A stretch of 64,000 nt of DNA from positions 496,001-560,000 of the forward strand of contig OZ251535.1 in the NCBI GenBank assembly GCA_965243165.1, read 5' to 3'. The translations under genes and the position numbers were made by a program. Positions 1-7,608 of this stretch are shown piece after piece; within the stretch, counting starts at the first letter, position 1; each line of letters begins with the position of its first letter. The stretch is from CATQHD01 sp965243165. Its GTDB lineage: Bacteria > Actinomycetota > Acidimicrobiia > Spongiisociales > Spongiisociaceae. Below the pieces are notes generated by a model that saw only the letters and a program-made list of their open reading frames with translations, was not told the origin of the DNA and made no database searches.

Positions 1-515
1 AGCAGCGTCCGGGCCCGGTCGACCGCAGCCTTCCATCCATCCATTTGCGGGACTCCGGCGACCAGTTCCTGGGTGGCCAGCAGGCCGGCGTTGCGGAGTC
101 CGGGCACTTTGGCGCCGAGCTCGGGCAGGTTGGCCAGCAGGAGGCGGGCGGCGGCTTGGTGGTTGGGTTCGGCCAGCGCCGCCCGGGCCAGGCGTTCGGC
201 CTGCGAGGGTTCGATGCCGTGATGGATCACCGGGCGGTTCCCGGTGGGGCCGCACAGGGACACCCGCAGACCCTCCGGAGCGGGGTAGAAGACCGTCAGC
301 AGGACGGGGCTGACCCGCCCGTCCCGCCGCTTCGACCACGCCTGGCGCATGTCGGCGGCGGAGGGCCGGGCGGCCGCCTCGGCCAGCACCACCTCGAAGC
401 CGTGGGTGGCGTCTTGGTGGAACATCCCCGCCGGGCGCAGGGAGCGGGGGAACCCGGGCGGCGCGGCCCAGCTGATCGGGTCGAGCTCGCTCAGGAAATC
501 ATCTGCGCCGGGCAC
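1..515 (-). CDS. N-terminal part of a probable Eco57I-like (type IIG) restriction-modification protein, partial
   Basis: Reading the minus strand from a GTG at 515 gives an uninterrupted frame of 171 codons that runs off the left edge. An AGGAG ribosome binding site lies at 528-532, upstream of the GTG. The protein begins VPGADDFLSELD, contains a stretch around residues 50-80 with RVSPVLLTVFY, and later LPGLRN-like and LLATQEL-x-x-GVP segments (here KVPGLRNAGLLATQELVAGV). I associate this layout with the N-terminal region of large Eco57I-type class I methyltransferase/restriction proteins, but no catalytic motif is inside the window, so the assignment rests on resemblance only. If right, the protein would recognise, methylate and perhaps cut DNA. 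It is transcribed divergently from the PLP enzyme at 706. Confidence 0.5.
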   Translation of the reverse strand, partial: MPGADDFLSELDPISWAAPPGFPRSLRPAGMFHQDATHGFEVVLAEAAARPSAADMRQAWSKRRDGRVSPVLLTVFYPAPEGLRVSLCGPTGNRPVIHHGIEPSQAERLARAALAEPNHQAAARLLLANLPELGAKVPGLRNAGLLATQELVAGVPQMDGWKAAVDRARTL

Positions 516-639
516 GGTTGCGCCGCCCTCCTTTCCGATTTGGGTCGAGTTCGCGAAAACTATACGGCAGGAGTATGACAAAAACAGAGAAACGGCGCGT
601 CCGGTTCTCTGCCGGAAGCGGCCAAAGCGGCGATGTAGC

Positions 640-690
640 ATGATCGAAGCGCGAAATCCGGGCGGGGTCGAAGCGCGAAATCCGGCGGGC
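640..690. repeat. Short tandem repeat upstream of the PLP enzyme
   Basis: A unit of about 22 bases reading TCGAAGCGCGAAATCCGG followed by GCGGG-like sequence occurs twice head to tail between about 645 and 690. It sits between the divergent genes at 515 and 706, so it may be part of their shared control region; it would be translated as EARNPxG twice if the PLP enzyme starts at the upstream ATG at 640. Confidence 0.6.
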
Positions 691-705
691 CGAGGCAGAG
701 GAACG

Positions 706-2013
706 ATGGCGGAGAACATGCCGGGAATGGATTACGAGGCGGCCGAAGCGGAGATCCGCTCCCTCGACCGCATCCCCCTGCCGCCCGGCTCGAAGGGCTT
801 TCCGCTCGAACCAGAAGGTGAAGCTTGGACGCCGGCCCGGGCGGGGGCGGCCGGCTTGAACGCCCTCCAGGACCTGCCCACCCCCTTTGCGGTCCTCCGG
901 CAGACGGCCCTCCGCCGCAACGCCGAAGTGATGGGGCGGTACTGCGCCGACCAGGGGGTGCTCCTCGCCCCCCACGGCAAGACCACCATGGCCCCGGCCC
1001 TCTGGAAACTCCAGTTCGAGTGCGGCGCCTGGGCTCTCACGGTTGCCGTTCCGCACCAGGCGGTTACCGCCTACCGGTTCGGGGTGCGCCGCATCCTCCT
1101 CGCCAACGAAGCCGCCGACCCTCCTTCTCTGGAGCCCCTGGTCAGGCTGGCCGCCCGGCCCGGGGTGGAGCTGTTCTGCTTCGTCGATTCGGCGGCGGGG
1201 GTGCAGGCCTACCGGGCGGCCGCCCGCCGCACCGGGGCCGCCCCGGCCGGGCTGCGGTTCCTGATCGACGTCGGCGTTCCGAACGGCCGCACCGGATGCC
1301 GCAGCCGGGCCGAGGCCGAAGCCGTGGCGCGGGAGATCGAAGCATGGCCGGACGGGGTGGCCGCCGGGGTCGGCGCCTACGAAGGCCCGGTCGGCTGGGA
1401 CCGCTCCGCCGAGACCAAGGCCGCCCTCGCCTCCTATCTGGAGTCGGCGGCGGACGTCTTCGGCGCTTTCCAACGCAGGGGGGTGTTCACCGCCGAAGGG
1501 CCGCCGGTCTTGACCATCGGCGGCTCGGAGATCTTCGACGCCGTCCTCCAAGGCCTGCAGCCGATGCTCGCCGAGGCCGGCCCCTGCCGCCTGGTGCTCC
1601 GGTCGGGCTGCTACCTGGTCCACGACCACGGCCACTACGCCGAGGCGGGCCCCGGCGCCCAGCCCGGTTGGGCCTACGAACCCTTCCGAGGTGCGCTCGA
1701 AGTGGGCGCGACCGTCGTCTCCCGGCCCCAGCCCGACCTGGCCCTGCTCAACGCCGGGCGGCGCGACCTGGGCTCCGACAAAGGCGCCCCCTCGGTGATC
1801 GCCCCCCTGCCCCCGGGCGGCGCCCCCATGCCCATCTACGCGCTGAACGACCAGCACGCCTTCGTCCGCCCGCCCGACGCTTCGTCCCTCCCCGTCGGCG
1901 CCCTCGCCCGGGTGGGGATATCACACCCCTGCACCACCCTCGACAAATGGCGGGTGCTGCTGATGACCGACGACGACTACAACGTGGTGGGCGCCGCCGC
2001 AACCATCTTCTGA
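706..2013 (+). CDS. Fold-type III PLP enzyme, D-serine dehydratase / D-threonine aldolase-like (amino acid deaminase)
   Basis: A 435-residue protein of the alanine racemase N-terminal superfamily. The PLP lysine is in the APHGKTTMAP segment near residue 90, the barrel runs through LIDVGVPNGRTGCRS, and the glycine-rich phosphate-binding part is TIGGSEIFDA. Near the C-terminus an H-x-C pair in SHPCTTLDKW matches the zinc ligands of eukaryote-type D-serine dehydratases, which turn D-serine into pyruvate and ammonia; the end VVGAAATIF is also typical. I infer a cytosolic zinc- and PLP-dependent D-amino-acid dehydratase or aldolase; substrate cannot be told. The start at 706 is chosen because an AGAGGA precedes it closely; in-frame ATGs at 640, 718 and 727 are alternatives. 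Confidence 0.85.
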   Translation: MAENMPGMDYEAAEAEIRSLDRIPLPPGSKGFPLEPEGEAWTPARAGAAGLNALQDLPTPFAVLRQTALRRNAEVMGRYCADQGVLLAPHGKTTMAPALWKLQFECGAWALTVAVPHQAVTAYRFGVRRILLANEAADPPSLEPLVRLAARPGVELFCFVDSAAGVQAYRAAARRTGAAPAGLRFLIDVGVPNGRTGCRSRAEAEAVAREIEAWPDGVAAGVGAYEGPVGWDRSAETKAALASYLESAADVFGAFQRRGVFTAEGPPVLTIGGSEIFDAVLQGLQPMLAEAGPCRLVLRSGCYLVHDHGHYAEAGPGAQPGWAYEPFRGALEVGATVVSRPQPDLALLNAGRRDLGSDKGAPSVIAPLPPGGAPMPIYALNDQHAFVRPPDASSLPVGALARVGISHPCTTLDKWRVLLMTDDDYNVVGAAATIF

Positions 2014-2064
2014 CCCCCTGTTTCTGGCCCCGGCCCGGTGCTCATCCCAGCTCGAGCCGCACAA

Positions 2065-2180
2065 GAGGACAAGCAGATAGGGCTGACCAGGTTGTTCGGA
2101 TGCCTTGGCCTCACGGCGAACCCCCCGGCAGAAAACCCGCCGACCAGCAACAACCTCTATCCCCTATGCCTACCGGCTCG
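2065..2180. repeat. Direct repeat C, copy 1 (flanks repeat A)
   Basis: Shares the order GAGGAC, GGGCTGACCAGGTTGTTCGG-like, GGCGAA-ACCCC-GGCAG, CCGCCGxCxxxCAACxxCTAT and ATCCGCTCG/TACCGGCTCG with 2543-2654. The two copies flank repeat A in the same orientation, as a duplicated boundary would. Confidence 0.55.
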
Positions 2181-2254
2181 TCTTCTCAAACTGGGCCAAG
2201 CCCGAGCAGCACACCCCTTCTTCTGAAACCAAACCCAAGCTTGTAGCAGCATCC

Positions 2255-2515
2255 CGTTTTTCGCGTTCTCCGCCCCCGCCCCGGCTTCGCCGGGCCCCAC
2301 CCCCGCCGCCTCCGAACCACCGTCTTCGGACACAGAGGGCGCGTTACGGCCCTCTGCGTCCGATCCGTCTCGGCACAGCCAGGTCGGCCGCTTTGCCCTT
2401 GGAGCTCGGCTCTGGGCGGGGCGGCCTCTGTATGACCGCAGCATCCGGATCGGCTGCGGTTTCTGTACCGCCCCAAGGTATCAGGGGGGTACGACAGATT
2501 TCGGCAGCCGGATGG
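2255..2515. repeat. Dispersed repeat A, copy 1
   Basis: Begins with TTTTTCGCGTTCTCCGCC, contains the hairpin-forming GGCTTCGCCGGGCCCC, GATCCGTCTCGGCACAGCC, GACCGCAGCATCCGGATCGG and TTTCTGTACCGCCCCAAGGT. By eye about 80% or more of positions match 26791-27055 in the same orientation. No conserved reading frame is evident, so it looks like a non-coding element or structured RNA rather than a gene remnant. Confidence 0.75.
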
Positions 2516-2542
2516 AAAGGCGAGCCCCGCCGGCTCTGGTCA

Positions 2543-2654
2543 GAGGACGAGTGGGCAGGGATCGGCCAGGTTGTTCGGGTGCGTGTTTGCGGCGAAACCC
2601 CTGGCAGGCCCCCCGCCGTCTGCCGACAACTTCTATCCTCCTCCTATCCGCTCG
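2543..2654. repeat. Direct repeat C, copy 2
   Basis: Second copy of the 110-base element at 2065-2180, lying immediately before repeat B copy 1. Conservation is patchy but the order of matching blocks is kept. Confidence 0.55.
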
Positions 2655-2658
2655 TTTC

Positions 2659-3175
2659 TAAGCAGGCTCTCCTCCGGCAAGCCCCGGCCCGCGAAGGCCA
2701 AGGCGCCCGGTTTGCCGCCCTCGTCCTCCAACGAGGCGGGCACGTCGAACAATCCGATTCAACCGGCTGAGCGGCTGGACGAGGCGTGCGGCGGAGGCTG
2801 TCATGAACACCCGTTTCCGAGTCTGACCTCCCTGGATCTGGGCCGCCCCCGAGGCCGGAGGATCGAAGCGGTCGAGCCCGCGAAATCTTTCCGAACGTAC
2901 CCCTAGCCGGAAGCCCCGAATTTTGGTATACCTATTGGGCTGAAGCACAAACACCGCCGCGAGTTCTGGAGAGGGCGGCGGTCAGAAACGGATCCCGTTC
3001 GGTCCGGCCCCGTCGGGCTGGAGGCGGCCTCGTGCGGCCCGGCGGATTTTCGTTCAAGGAGGCGGCGGCGGGGGATGGGCCCGGGTTTGCCGGCGGTGGG
3101 GGCCGATTTTCGCGGTCTTGGGGGCATCGGGGTTGGCATCTGGGGGCATTTGGGTTGGAATCGAACTCCAAAGCC
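2659..3175. repeat. Dispersed repeat B, copy 1
   Basis: About 520 bases matching 26010-26507 in the same orientation. The best kept core is around 2880-2960: GAAATCTTTCCGAAC, then CCCCTAGCCGGAAGCCCCGAA, TTTGGTATACCTATTGGGCT and CACAAACACCGC, with only a few differences. A second kept block is CGGATTTTCGTTCAAGGAGG through GGGGGCCGATTTTCGCGG. The high conservation without an open frame suggests a functional or recently mobile non-coding element. Confidence 0.8.
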
Positions 3176-3248
3176 GGGTTGCACGGGATTCTTGCATGGT
3201 TGCACGGGGTTCTTGCCGGATAACCTTGGAGTTGCCCCTCCAGGATGG

Positions 3249-3470
3249 TCAGCGCCCTCTCCGACCCTCGTCCAGCGCGGCCAGTATCTGATCCACGCTC
3301 ACGTCGGCGTCGGGAAGGCCGTCCAGCAGAGCCGGGTTGTCGGCCCGCTTGGTCGACGCGGCCAACTCCTCGACCGCCATCGCTGAGACCGAAATCCCTT
3401 CCTGCGAGGCGAGCAGCTCGAGGCGTTCGAACACCTCATCGGGCACATTTCGCAAGTACAAGGTCTTCAT
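3249..3470 (-). CDS. FitA/VapB-type ribbon-helix-helix antitoxin, orphan
   Basis: A 73-residue protein starting MKTLYLRNVPDEVFERLELL, the classical ribbon-helix-helix opening (beta strand, then two helices) of FitA/VapB antitoxins, which bind DNA as dimers and neutralise a PIN-domain RNase. The C-terminal tail with ILAALDEGR is the part that usually wraps the toxin. Its start overlaps the end of the endonuclease IV gene by 4 bases, so both are probably co-transcribed. Normally the vapC toxin follows immediately; here the gene is followed by repeat B and no PIN-domain frame exists, so the antitoxin appears to have lost its toxin. Confidence 0.8.
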   Translation of the reverse strand: MKTLYLRNVPDEVFERLELLASQEGISVSAMAVEELAASTKRADNPALLDGLPDADVSVDQILAALDEGRRGR

Positions 3471-4279
3471 GCGGGCGCTCCTGTTCGGTTTCCTGTCTTG
3501 GACATATGGGCCGGCAGGCGGCCTCGTATCCAGGCCAGGTCGGCGAGATGCTCTTCTGCGCCGCCGGGGGTTTCCACCAGGGTCGGCGCCCCGGCTTCTG
3601 CAACCACCTCCGCCAGCAGATCACCGGGGATTCGGCCCCGGCCCAGGTTGGCGTGGCGGTCGCGCCGCGAGTCGAAGCCGTCGCGGGAATCGTTGAGGTG
3701 GACCAGGTCGATGCGGCCGATGGCCTTCAGCACCCGTTCCACCAATCCTTCCAGCGGTTCCCCGCCCGCCCAGGCGTGGCAGGTGTCCAGGCAGAATCCA
3801 GGCGCCGGATCGAGGCCGCCGATCACCTCCCACAGGCCGGCCAGGTGGTCGATGCGGCGGGCCGGGGCGCGGTTGCCCGAGGCCGTGTTCTCGATCAGGA
3901 TCGGGACGCCGGTCTCGAGCTGCTCCAGCGCCTTGCGCCAGCGGGGGAAGCCGTCCTCCACCGCTTCGCCCGCCGCCCCATGCCCGCCGTGCACGATCAC
4001 CCCCGCCGCTCCGATCTGCTCGGCGGCCTCCACCGTCTGGGCCAGGTTCTTGCGGCTGGGAATGCGCACCCGGTTGTTCGGGCTGACCACGTTCACCAGG
4101 TAAGGGGCGTGGACGTACACGTCCACCGGCGAATTGCGCAGCTGTTCGGCGTCCCGGCGGGGGAGCGGCTTCTTCCACCCCTTGGGGTTGCCGACGAAGA
4201 ACTGGACGATCTCGGTGCCCCTCTCCTCGGCCGCGGCCAAGGGGTCGGCGGCGGGGACATGGGCGCCCAGCTTGATCAT
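3467..4279 (-). CDS. nfo: Endonuclease IV (AP endonuclease, deoxyribonuclease IV)
   Basis: A 270-residue TIM-barrel AP endonuclease that cleaves 5' of abasic sites in base excision repair, using three zinc ions. Visible family motifs are LGAHVP at the N-terminus, VHAPYLVNV near residue 55, VIVHGGH near 98, LIENTASG near 128, CLDTCHAWAGG near 165 and LVHLNDSRDGFDSRRDRHAN near 190, supplying the His/Asp/Glu metal ligands; the end has TLVETPG. Length is normal for the family. The start overlaps the stop of the upstream pyrE fusion gene by 4 bases (ATGA), so the two form an operon that also includes the antitoxin. Confidence 0.93.
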   Translation of the reverse strand: MIKLGAHVPAADPLAAAEERGTEIVQFFVGNPKGWKKPLPRRDAEQLRNSPVDVYVHAPYLVNVVSPNNRVRIPSRKNLAQTVEAAEQIGAAGVIVHGGHGAAGEAVEDGFPRWRKALEQLETGVPILIENTASGNRAPARRIDHLAGLWEVIGGLDPAPGFCLDTCHAWAGGEPLEGLVERVLKAIGRIDLVHLNDSRDGFDSRRDRHANLGRGRIPGDLLAEVVAEAGAPTLVETPGGAEEHLADLAWIRGRLPAHMSKTGNRTGAPA

Positions 4280-5892
4280 TCTGCGGACGCTTTCGGACCG
4301 TCCTCCGAGCCGGAGGTTTTGTCCGAGGCGGCCGGGGCGGCGTCCCCCGTGCGTTCTGACTCCTCGCTGGCGGGGGAGTCCGGCGGGTCATCTACAGGCG
4401 GCGGGGCGGCGGAGGGTTCGTCCGTTGTGTGTTCTGCTGCTGCGCCGGCGTCGTCGGTTGGGGGCGGCGGGCGGCGGGGATCGGTTGGGGTCGCATCGTC
4501 CCCAGGCGGCGGGGCGCCGGGGGCGGTCGGGAAGGGCTGGGGCGGCTCGGCCGCATCTCTGATTTCCGCCAGGCGCTCGGCCGCATCCTCGGGTGAGATC
4601 GCCCACGAACGGGCGTTGATGGACAGCGCTCCGTCGTCCGTCCATCTGGCCCCCCAGGGGCGGGCGGGCAAAGCCGAGGGATCGACCGCCTCGATGCGCA
4701 AGGCGGGGTATTCACCGTAACTGTCCGCCGCCGTCTCCGCCGATATGCCTCCCACCGCGCTCCAGGGGACCGCCGCCGGGCGCTTCCACGGACCCAGCAG
4801 GGACAGGCGCAGGCCGTCCGGGCCCGCCTGCACCGCTGGCCTTCTCTCGGTGAGCCTGGCGGTGATCCGCCCCCCTATCCAAAGGATCAGAATCACGCCG
4901 ACGATCAGGAAGAGCCACGCCCAGGTCAGGTCGCGGGTCTCGTAGCGGGCGATGTCATCTCGAACTACCCCCGGTCCGCTCCCCGGAAAGACGAGCGCCC
5001 GGAGGCGGGGAGTGGGCGGCCATCCGAACAGGACCCCGCCCCCGTGGAGGATCAAGACGGCCCCCGCCAACAACAGATACCAGCGCCGGGGGAACCGCCG
5101 GTGCACCGCCAACTCGGCTGCGCCGACCGCGCCGCCTTCATATATGGGTGCGTCGGGTGTGTCTTCATCCACGCCGGGTATGTCTTCCGCGGGCGCGGGG
5201 CCGCCGTCATCCGGGGGCGCATCCGCCGCCGCCCCCGCCGTTGCCGCAACCAAGCCGCCTTCCCCATGTATGCCGCTTTCCTCGGGCGCCGGGCCGCCGT
5301 CCCCCGGAGGGATTGCCGCCGCTTCTTCCGGCGCTTCATCGACCCCCAGGTCTGCGGGGAGGAACAGGGCGGTGTATGGGACGCCCCGCTCCGCCGCCCG
5401 CCGGCCCGCCTCCCCGCCGGACCGGTCGACCAGCACCACCGCCCTCACCACTTCCAGGCCTTCCGCTTCGGCCGCCTCCAAGGCTTCGATCAGGGAGCCT
5501 CCGGTGGTGGCGGTGTCCTCCACGATGGCTACCCGGTCGCCCGGTCCGACCGGCCCCGCCAACCGCCCCCCGGTTCCGTGGTCTTTGGCCTGCTTGCGGA
5601 CGGAGAAGGCCCTGAGCGGGCGGCCCCGTCCGGCGGCGTGGACGGCGGCGGCCACCGCGATCGGGTCGGCCCCCATGGTCATCCCGCCCACCGCGTCCAC
5701 CCCGTCGGCTTCGATGACTTCCCACACCGCCGCCCCCACCAGGCGGGCGCCTTCTCCGCTGAAAGTGGTCTGGCGGGCGTCGAGGTACCAGCTGCTGACC
5801 CGGCCCGACCGCAGCGTGAAGGGGCCGTCGGTGCGCACCGCATGTCGGCGCAGATGACGGGCGGCTGCTGCCAGGGCTTCCGGCGGGGGCAT
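4276..5892 (-). CDS. pyrE: Orotate phosphoribosyltransferase fused to a two-TM, PH-like membrane domain
   Basis: Residues 1-185 are a complete orotate phosphoribosyltransferase: TLRSGRVSSWYLDAR near 27, GMTMGADPIA near 70, SVRKQAKDHGT (catalytic lysines) near 97 and the PRPP motif VAIVEDTATTGGS near 120. The enzyme makes OMP from orotate and PRPP in pyrimidine synthesis. An acidic, Pro/Gly-rich linker (about 190-270) follows, then two membrane segments (YLLLAGAVLILHGGGVLFG and WAWLFLIVGVILILWIGG) and a region about 360-460 with LSLLGPWKRPAAVPWSAVGG resembling bacterial PH-domain membrane proteins, ending in a disordered acidic tail. This single open frame would tether a normally soluble enzyme to the membrane. 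A separate internal start for the membrane part cannot be excluded. Confidence 0.85.
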   Translation of the reverse strand: MPPPEALAAAARHLRRHAVRTDGPFTLRSGRVSSWYLDARQTTFSGEGARLVGAAVWEVIEADGVDAVGGMTMGADPIAVAAAVHAAGRGRPLRAFSVRKQAKDHGTGGRLAGPVGPGDRVAIVEDTATTGGSLIEALEAAEAEGLEVVRAVVLVDRSGGEAGRRAAERGVPYTALFLPADLGVDEAPEEAAAIPPGDGGPAPEESGIHGEGGLVAATAGAAADAPPDDGGPAPAEDIPGVDEDTPDAPIYEGGAVGAAELAVHRRFPRRWYLLLAGAVLILHGGGVLFGWPPTPRLRALVFPGSGPGVVRDDIARYETRDLTWAWLFLIVGVILILWIGGRITARLTERRPAVQAGPDGLRLSLLGPWKRPAAVPWSAVGGISAETAADSYGEYPALRIEAVDPSALPARPWGARWTDDGALSINARSWAISPEDAAERLAEIRDAAEPPQPFPTAPGAPPPGDDATPTDPRRPPPPTDDAGAAAEHTTDEPSAAPPPVDDPPDSPASEESERTGDAAPAASDKTSGSEDGPKASAE

Positions 5893-5948
5893 CCCGCCAG
5901 GTTACCAAGCACTGCGGAGCGGCTCGCCCGGCGGTAGCATGCCCTGCC

Positions 5949-6101
5949 ATGGTCCGCCCCTCCCTCCGAGCAGCCTTCGCCAACTGGAGAAACCCGGATT
6001 GGTCATGGCGGGGCAAGCTCCGCCGGGCCCTCGCCAACAACCTCCTCAAGCTGTGCAGACGCTCCAACTGCTGCGGCCACCTCGGAGAACCGGGCTGCTG
6101 A
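5949..6101 (+). CDS. Small conserved Cys-rich protein (50 aa)
   Basis: ATG at 5949 opens a 50-residue frame, too short for routine detection, beginning MVRPSLRAAFANWRNPDWSW and ending with RSNCCGHLGEPGC. The basic/aromatic body followed by a CCG-x-x-G-x-PGC tail resembles a family of short proteins of unknown function that I recall from actinobacterial genomes. Coding is supported by the clean stop directly after the motif and by a non-random composition. It is divergent from pyrE with a 56-base gap. Function unknown; the cysteines could bind metal. Confidence 0.65.
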   Translation: MVRPSLRAAFANWRNPDWSWRGKLRRALANNLLKLCRRSNCCGHLGEPGC

Positions 6102-6203
6102 GCAGGCTCCGAAGCGCCCGGTCCGGGCGCAGAGAACGGCCCAGACCGCTGACCCGCCCCGCCCGCAGGGGGCTTGGGCCGAGAGAGGGAGTAGGATGAA
6201 GTC

Positions 6204-6425
6204 ATGGTTCCCATGACCATTGCCGTTACGGTGATCGGGGTGATCACCCTGAGCCAAGTGGTGTTCATCACCGTTGTGTGGCGACGGTTGCGCGACATAG
6301 AAAAGAAAATCGACGACGCGGTGGCCCAGTTGCAGGCGGAGATGCGGCAGTTGACGGCTGAGTTGCGGATGAGATCAGGCAGTCAGGGCCCAGTTGCGGT
6401 TGGAGATGCGGCAGTTGACGGCTGA
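6204..6425 (+). CDS. Small membrane-anchored coiled-coil protein, probably frameshifted
   Basis: A 73-residue product with one membrane segment (TIAVTVIGVITLSQVVFITVVW) followed by a charged coiled coil (RLRDIEKKIDDAVAQLQAEMRQLTAELRM). After that the frame turns into a short Gly/Ala tail, because a second copy of the DNA for EMRQLTAELR (about 6401-6432) lies in another frame. A third related piece, LAAELRGEYDKG, is encoded at 6930-6970. The gene therefore looks like the left half of a longer coiled-coil protein damaged by repeat slippage and by the AT-rich insertion that follows. GAGGGAGTAGGA precedes the start. Confidence 0.5.
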   Translation: MVPMTIAVTVIGVITLSQVVFITVVWRRLRDIEKKIDDAVAQLQAEMRQLTAELRMRSGSQGPVAVGDAAVDG

Positions 6426-6485
6426 GTTGCGGGGGACACCAGGAATCGTAGATTAAAATTGCTCGCCTGACGAGGGGTCAGTAAA

Positions 6486-6872
6486 ATGAAAGGAGTTTCC
6501 TTGAGAAACCTACTTGCAACAATCATAGCAGCAGCGGTCCTGCTTACAGCAGGGATAGCCTTTGCACAAAGAAACTTGATGCCAACAGCTGATATACCAA
6601 CGGCTACATTTTATGTAGTAGATGGCTACTATCATCTGGATATAAGATGGCCATATGAGGATTGGAATTGGCTGGTCATGGTAGCCAACAATGACAAGCA
6701 AGAACTAAGACAAGAAGGAAATACATATATGAAGGAAAAGCCAGAAGTGACCAACATTGTAGCCTATGGTAGAACCTCTAGAGGGTTTGACCATATACAA
6801 TCAGGCTTGATGTTTAAGGTTTGCTTTGCTACAGTTGAAAAATTGGATTGCGAAAGGAAGGTGGTGCTATGA
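6486..6872 (+). CDS. Secreted protein of unknown function in an AT-rich island
   Basis: A 128-residue protein with a clear Sec signal peptide (LLATIIAAAVLLTAGIAFAQ, cleavage probably after AFA). The mature part is small and rich in aromatic residues (YYHLDIRWPYEDWNWLVMV), with two cysteines near the C-terminus (VCFATVEKLDC) that could form a disulfide; a beta-sandwich fold such as fibronectin type III is possible but unproven. GAGGGG precedes the ATG. Codon use is strongly A/T-ending, unlike all neighbours, which suggests horizontal acquisition. The stop overlaps the next start (ATGA). Confidence 0.6.
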   Translation: MKGVSLRNLLATIIAAAVLLTAGIAFAQRNLMPTADIPTATFYVVDGYYHLDIRWPYEDWNWLVMVANNDKQELRQEGNTYMKEKPEVTNIVAYGRTSRGFDHIQSGLMFKVCFATVEKLDCERKVVL

Positions 6873-6910
6873 ACAAGGAAATACTACAAACTACAAGCCT
6901 TCAAAGGTAA
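6869..6910 (+). pseudogene. 13-codon remnant following the secreted protein
   Basis: An ATG at 6869 overlaps the stop of the previous gene in an ATGA junction, as in a translationally coupled operon, but the frame (MNKEILQTTSLQR) stops after 13 codons near the island's right border. This looks like the first codons of a second island gene lost by truncation. Confidence 0.35.
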
Positions 6911-6925
6911 TGTAGAAAGGGAGAC

Positions 6926-7075
6926 GCAAAAGTTGGCGGCTGAGTTGCGGGGGGAATACGACAAGGGGCCGATAGAACCAACGGAATGGTCATGAGCTTC
7001 GCCGAACGGTTCGGCAAGACGGAGCAAAGGGTTTCCCACTTGGAGGGCCGCGAAACGACCGCCGTTGTTCTCTGA
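6926..7075 (+). pseudogene. Remnant of the interrupted coiled-coil gene
   Basis: The frame KLAAELRGEYDKGPIEPTEW ends at 6995, and a 28-codon frame MSFAERFGKTEQRVSHLEGR runs from 6992 to 7075. The first matches the coiled-coil motif of the gene at 6204. Together they look like the detached 3' part of that gene. Neither has an intact start region of its own. Confidence 0.35.
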
Positions 7076-7150
7076 GCAGAGCCGGTCTCTACATTTAGGG
7101 CCGCCGCGCCGTTGTTCTCAGTGCGGCGGCCCGATGTTCTTATGGGCTTC

Positions 7151-7585
7151 TTACGGCCGGGCCTTGCTGATCACTTCGATGAGCCGGTAACCGTACCGAG
7201 AGGCGTCCCGGGGCGGCTCCGCCTGGCCGGGCCAGGCGTCGTAGCGTTCTATCTGCAGCCGGTATTCGTATCCTTTCTCGTGTTCGAACCCCTCGATGGA
7301 TTCGTAGAACAGTTCTCCATCCACCACCAAGCACCGCATGGGCGCGACGCCCACGCAGTCCTCTCTCTCAGGGCCCACCGTTACCCCGAGGATCATGCCG
7401 CCCGCTTCTGCGGCCGGGGGCGGTGCTTCGGTCGAGGCTGGCGCATTCTCCGCGGCAGCCCCGCCGCCCCCGCCTTCCTGCGGATCGGCGCAGGCAAACA
7501 GGGCCAAGGCCAGCATCACCGCCAGAGCGGCCGCCCAGACCCTCGTTGTCCGGCCAGCCGCCGGGGAAGGGCGGCGGCCTGTCAT
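7151..7585 (-). CDS. DUF4377-like lipoprotein
   Basis: A 144-residue protein with a lipoprotein signal: a basic N-terminus, hydrophobic AAALAVMLALALFAC and a lipobox ALFAC, so it is probably lipid-anchored on the outer face of the membrane. A low-complexity Ala/Pro/Glu linker is followed by a compact domain, EDCVGVAPMRCLVVDGELFY, IEGFEHEKGYEYRLQIERY and RYGYRLIEVISK, which matches the DUF4377 pattern (two cysteines, then EGFxxExGYxYxLxVxR and LxEVxSK). The function of that family is not known. The gene follows the cis-prenyltransferase by 23 bases on the same strand. Confidence 0.75.
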   Translation of the reverse strand: MTGRRPSPAAGRTTRVWAAALAVMLALALFACADPQEGGGGGAAAENAPASTEAPPPAAEAGGMILGVTVGPEREDCVGVAPMRCLVVDGELFYESIEGFEHEKGYEYRLQIERYDAWPGQAEPPRDASRYGYRLIEVISKARP

Positions 7586-7608
7586 GGACGCCCCCCCAAC
7601 AGGCATAT

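Larger units (their letters stand above)
2014..3248. other. 1.2 kb non-coding, repeat-rich interval
   Basis: No credible gene is visible here; the open frames are low-complexity, arginine/proline-rich and lack start signals. The interval is instead made of repeat units: a directly repeated 110-base element (2065-2180 and 2543-2654), a 260-base element (2255-2515) and a 520-base element (2659-3175). The last two have clear second copies at 26.0-27.1 kb. Close to the right end a 24-base direct repeat with TTGCACGGGATTCTTGC occurs twice (about 3179-3220). Confidence 0.7.
6436..6925. mobile_element. AT-rich island inserted in a coiled-coil gene
   Basis: Base composition drops sharply between about 6436 and 6925 compared with the GC-rich surroundings. 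Both sides carry pieces of the same coiled-coil coding sequence (TTGACGGCTGAGTTGCGG at about 6416-6433 and TTGGCGGCTGAGTTGCGG at about 6934-6951). This is what an insertion of foreign DNA at or within a repeated motif would leave. No transposase or integrase gene and no clear terminal inverted repeat is visible, so the mechanism is unknown. Confidence 0.5.

Noticed and set aside
2903..3205. Minus-strand frame of 100 codons downstream of the antitoxin, as a candidate toxin
   Set aside because: Arg/Pro-rich, no PIN-domain acidic residues, and it lies within repeat B, whose second copy does not keep the frame.
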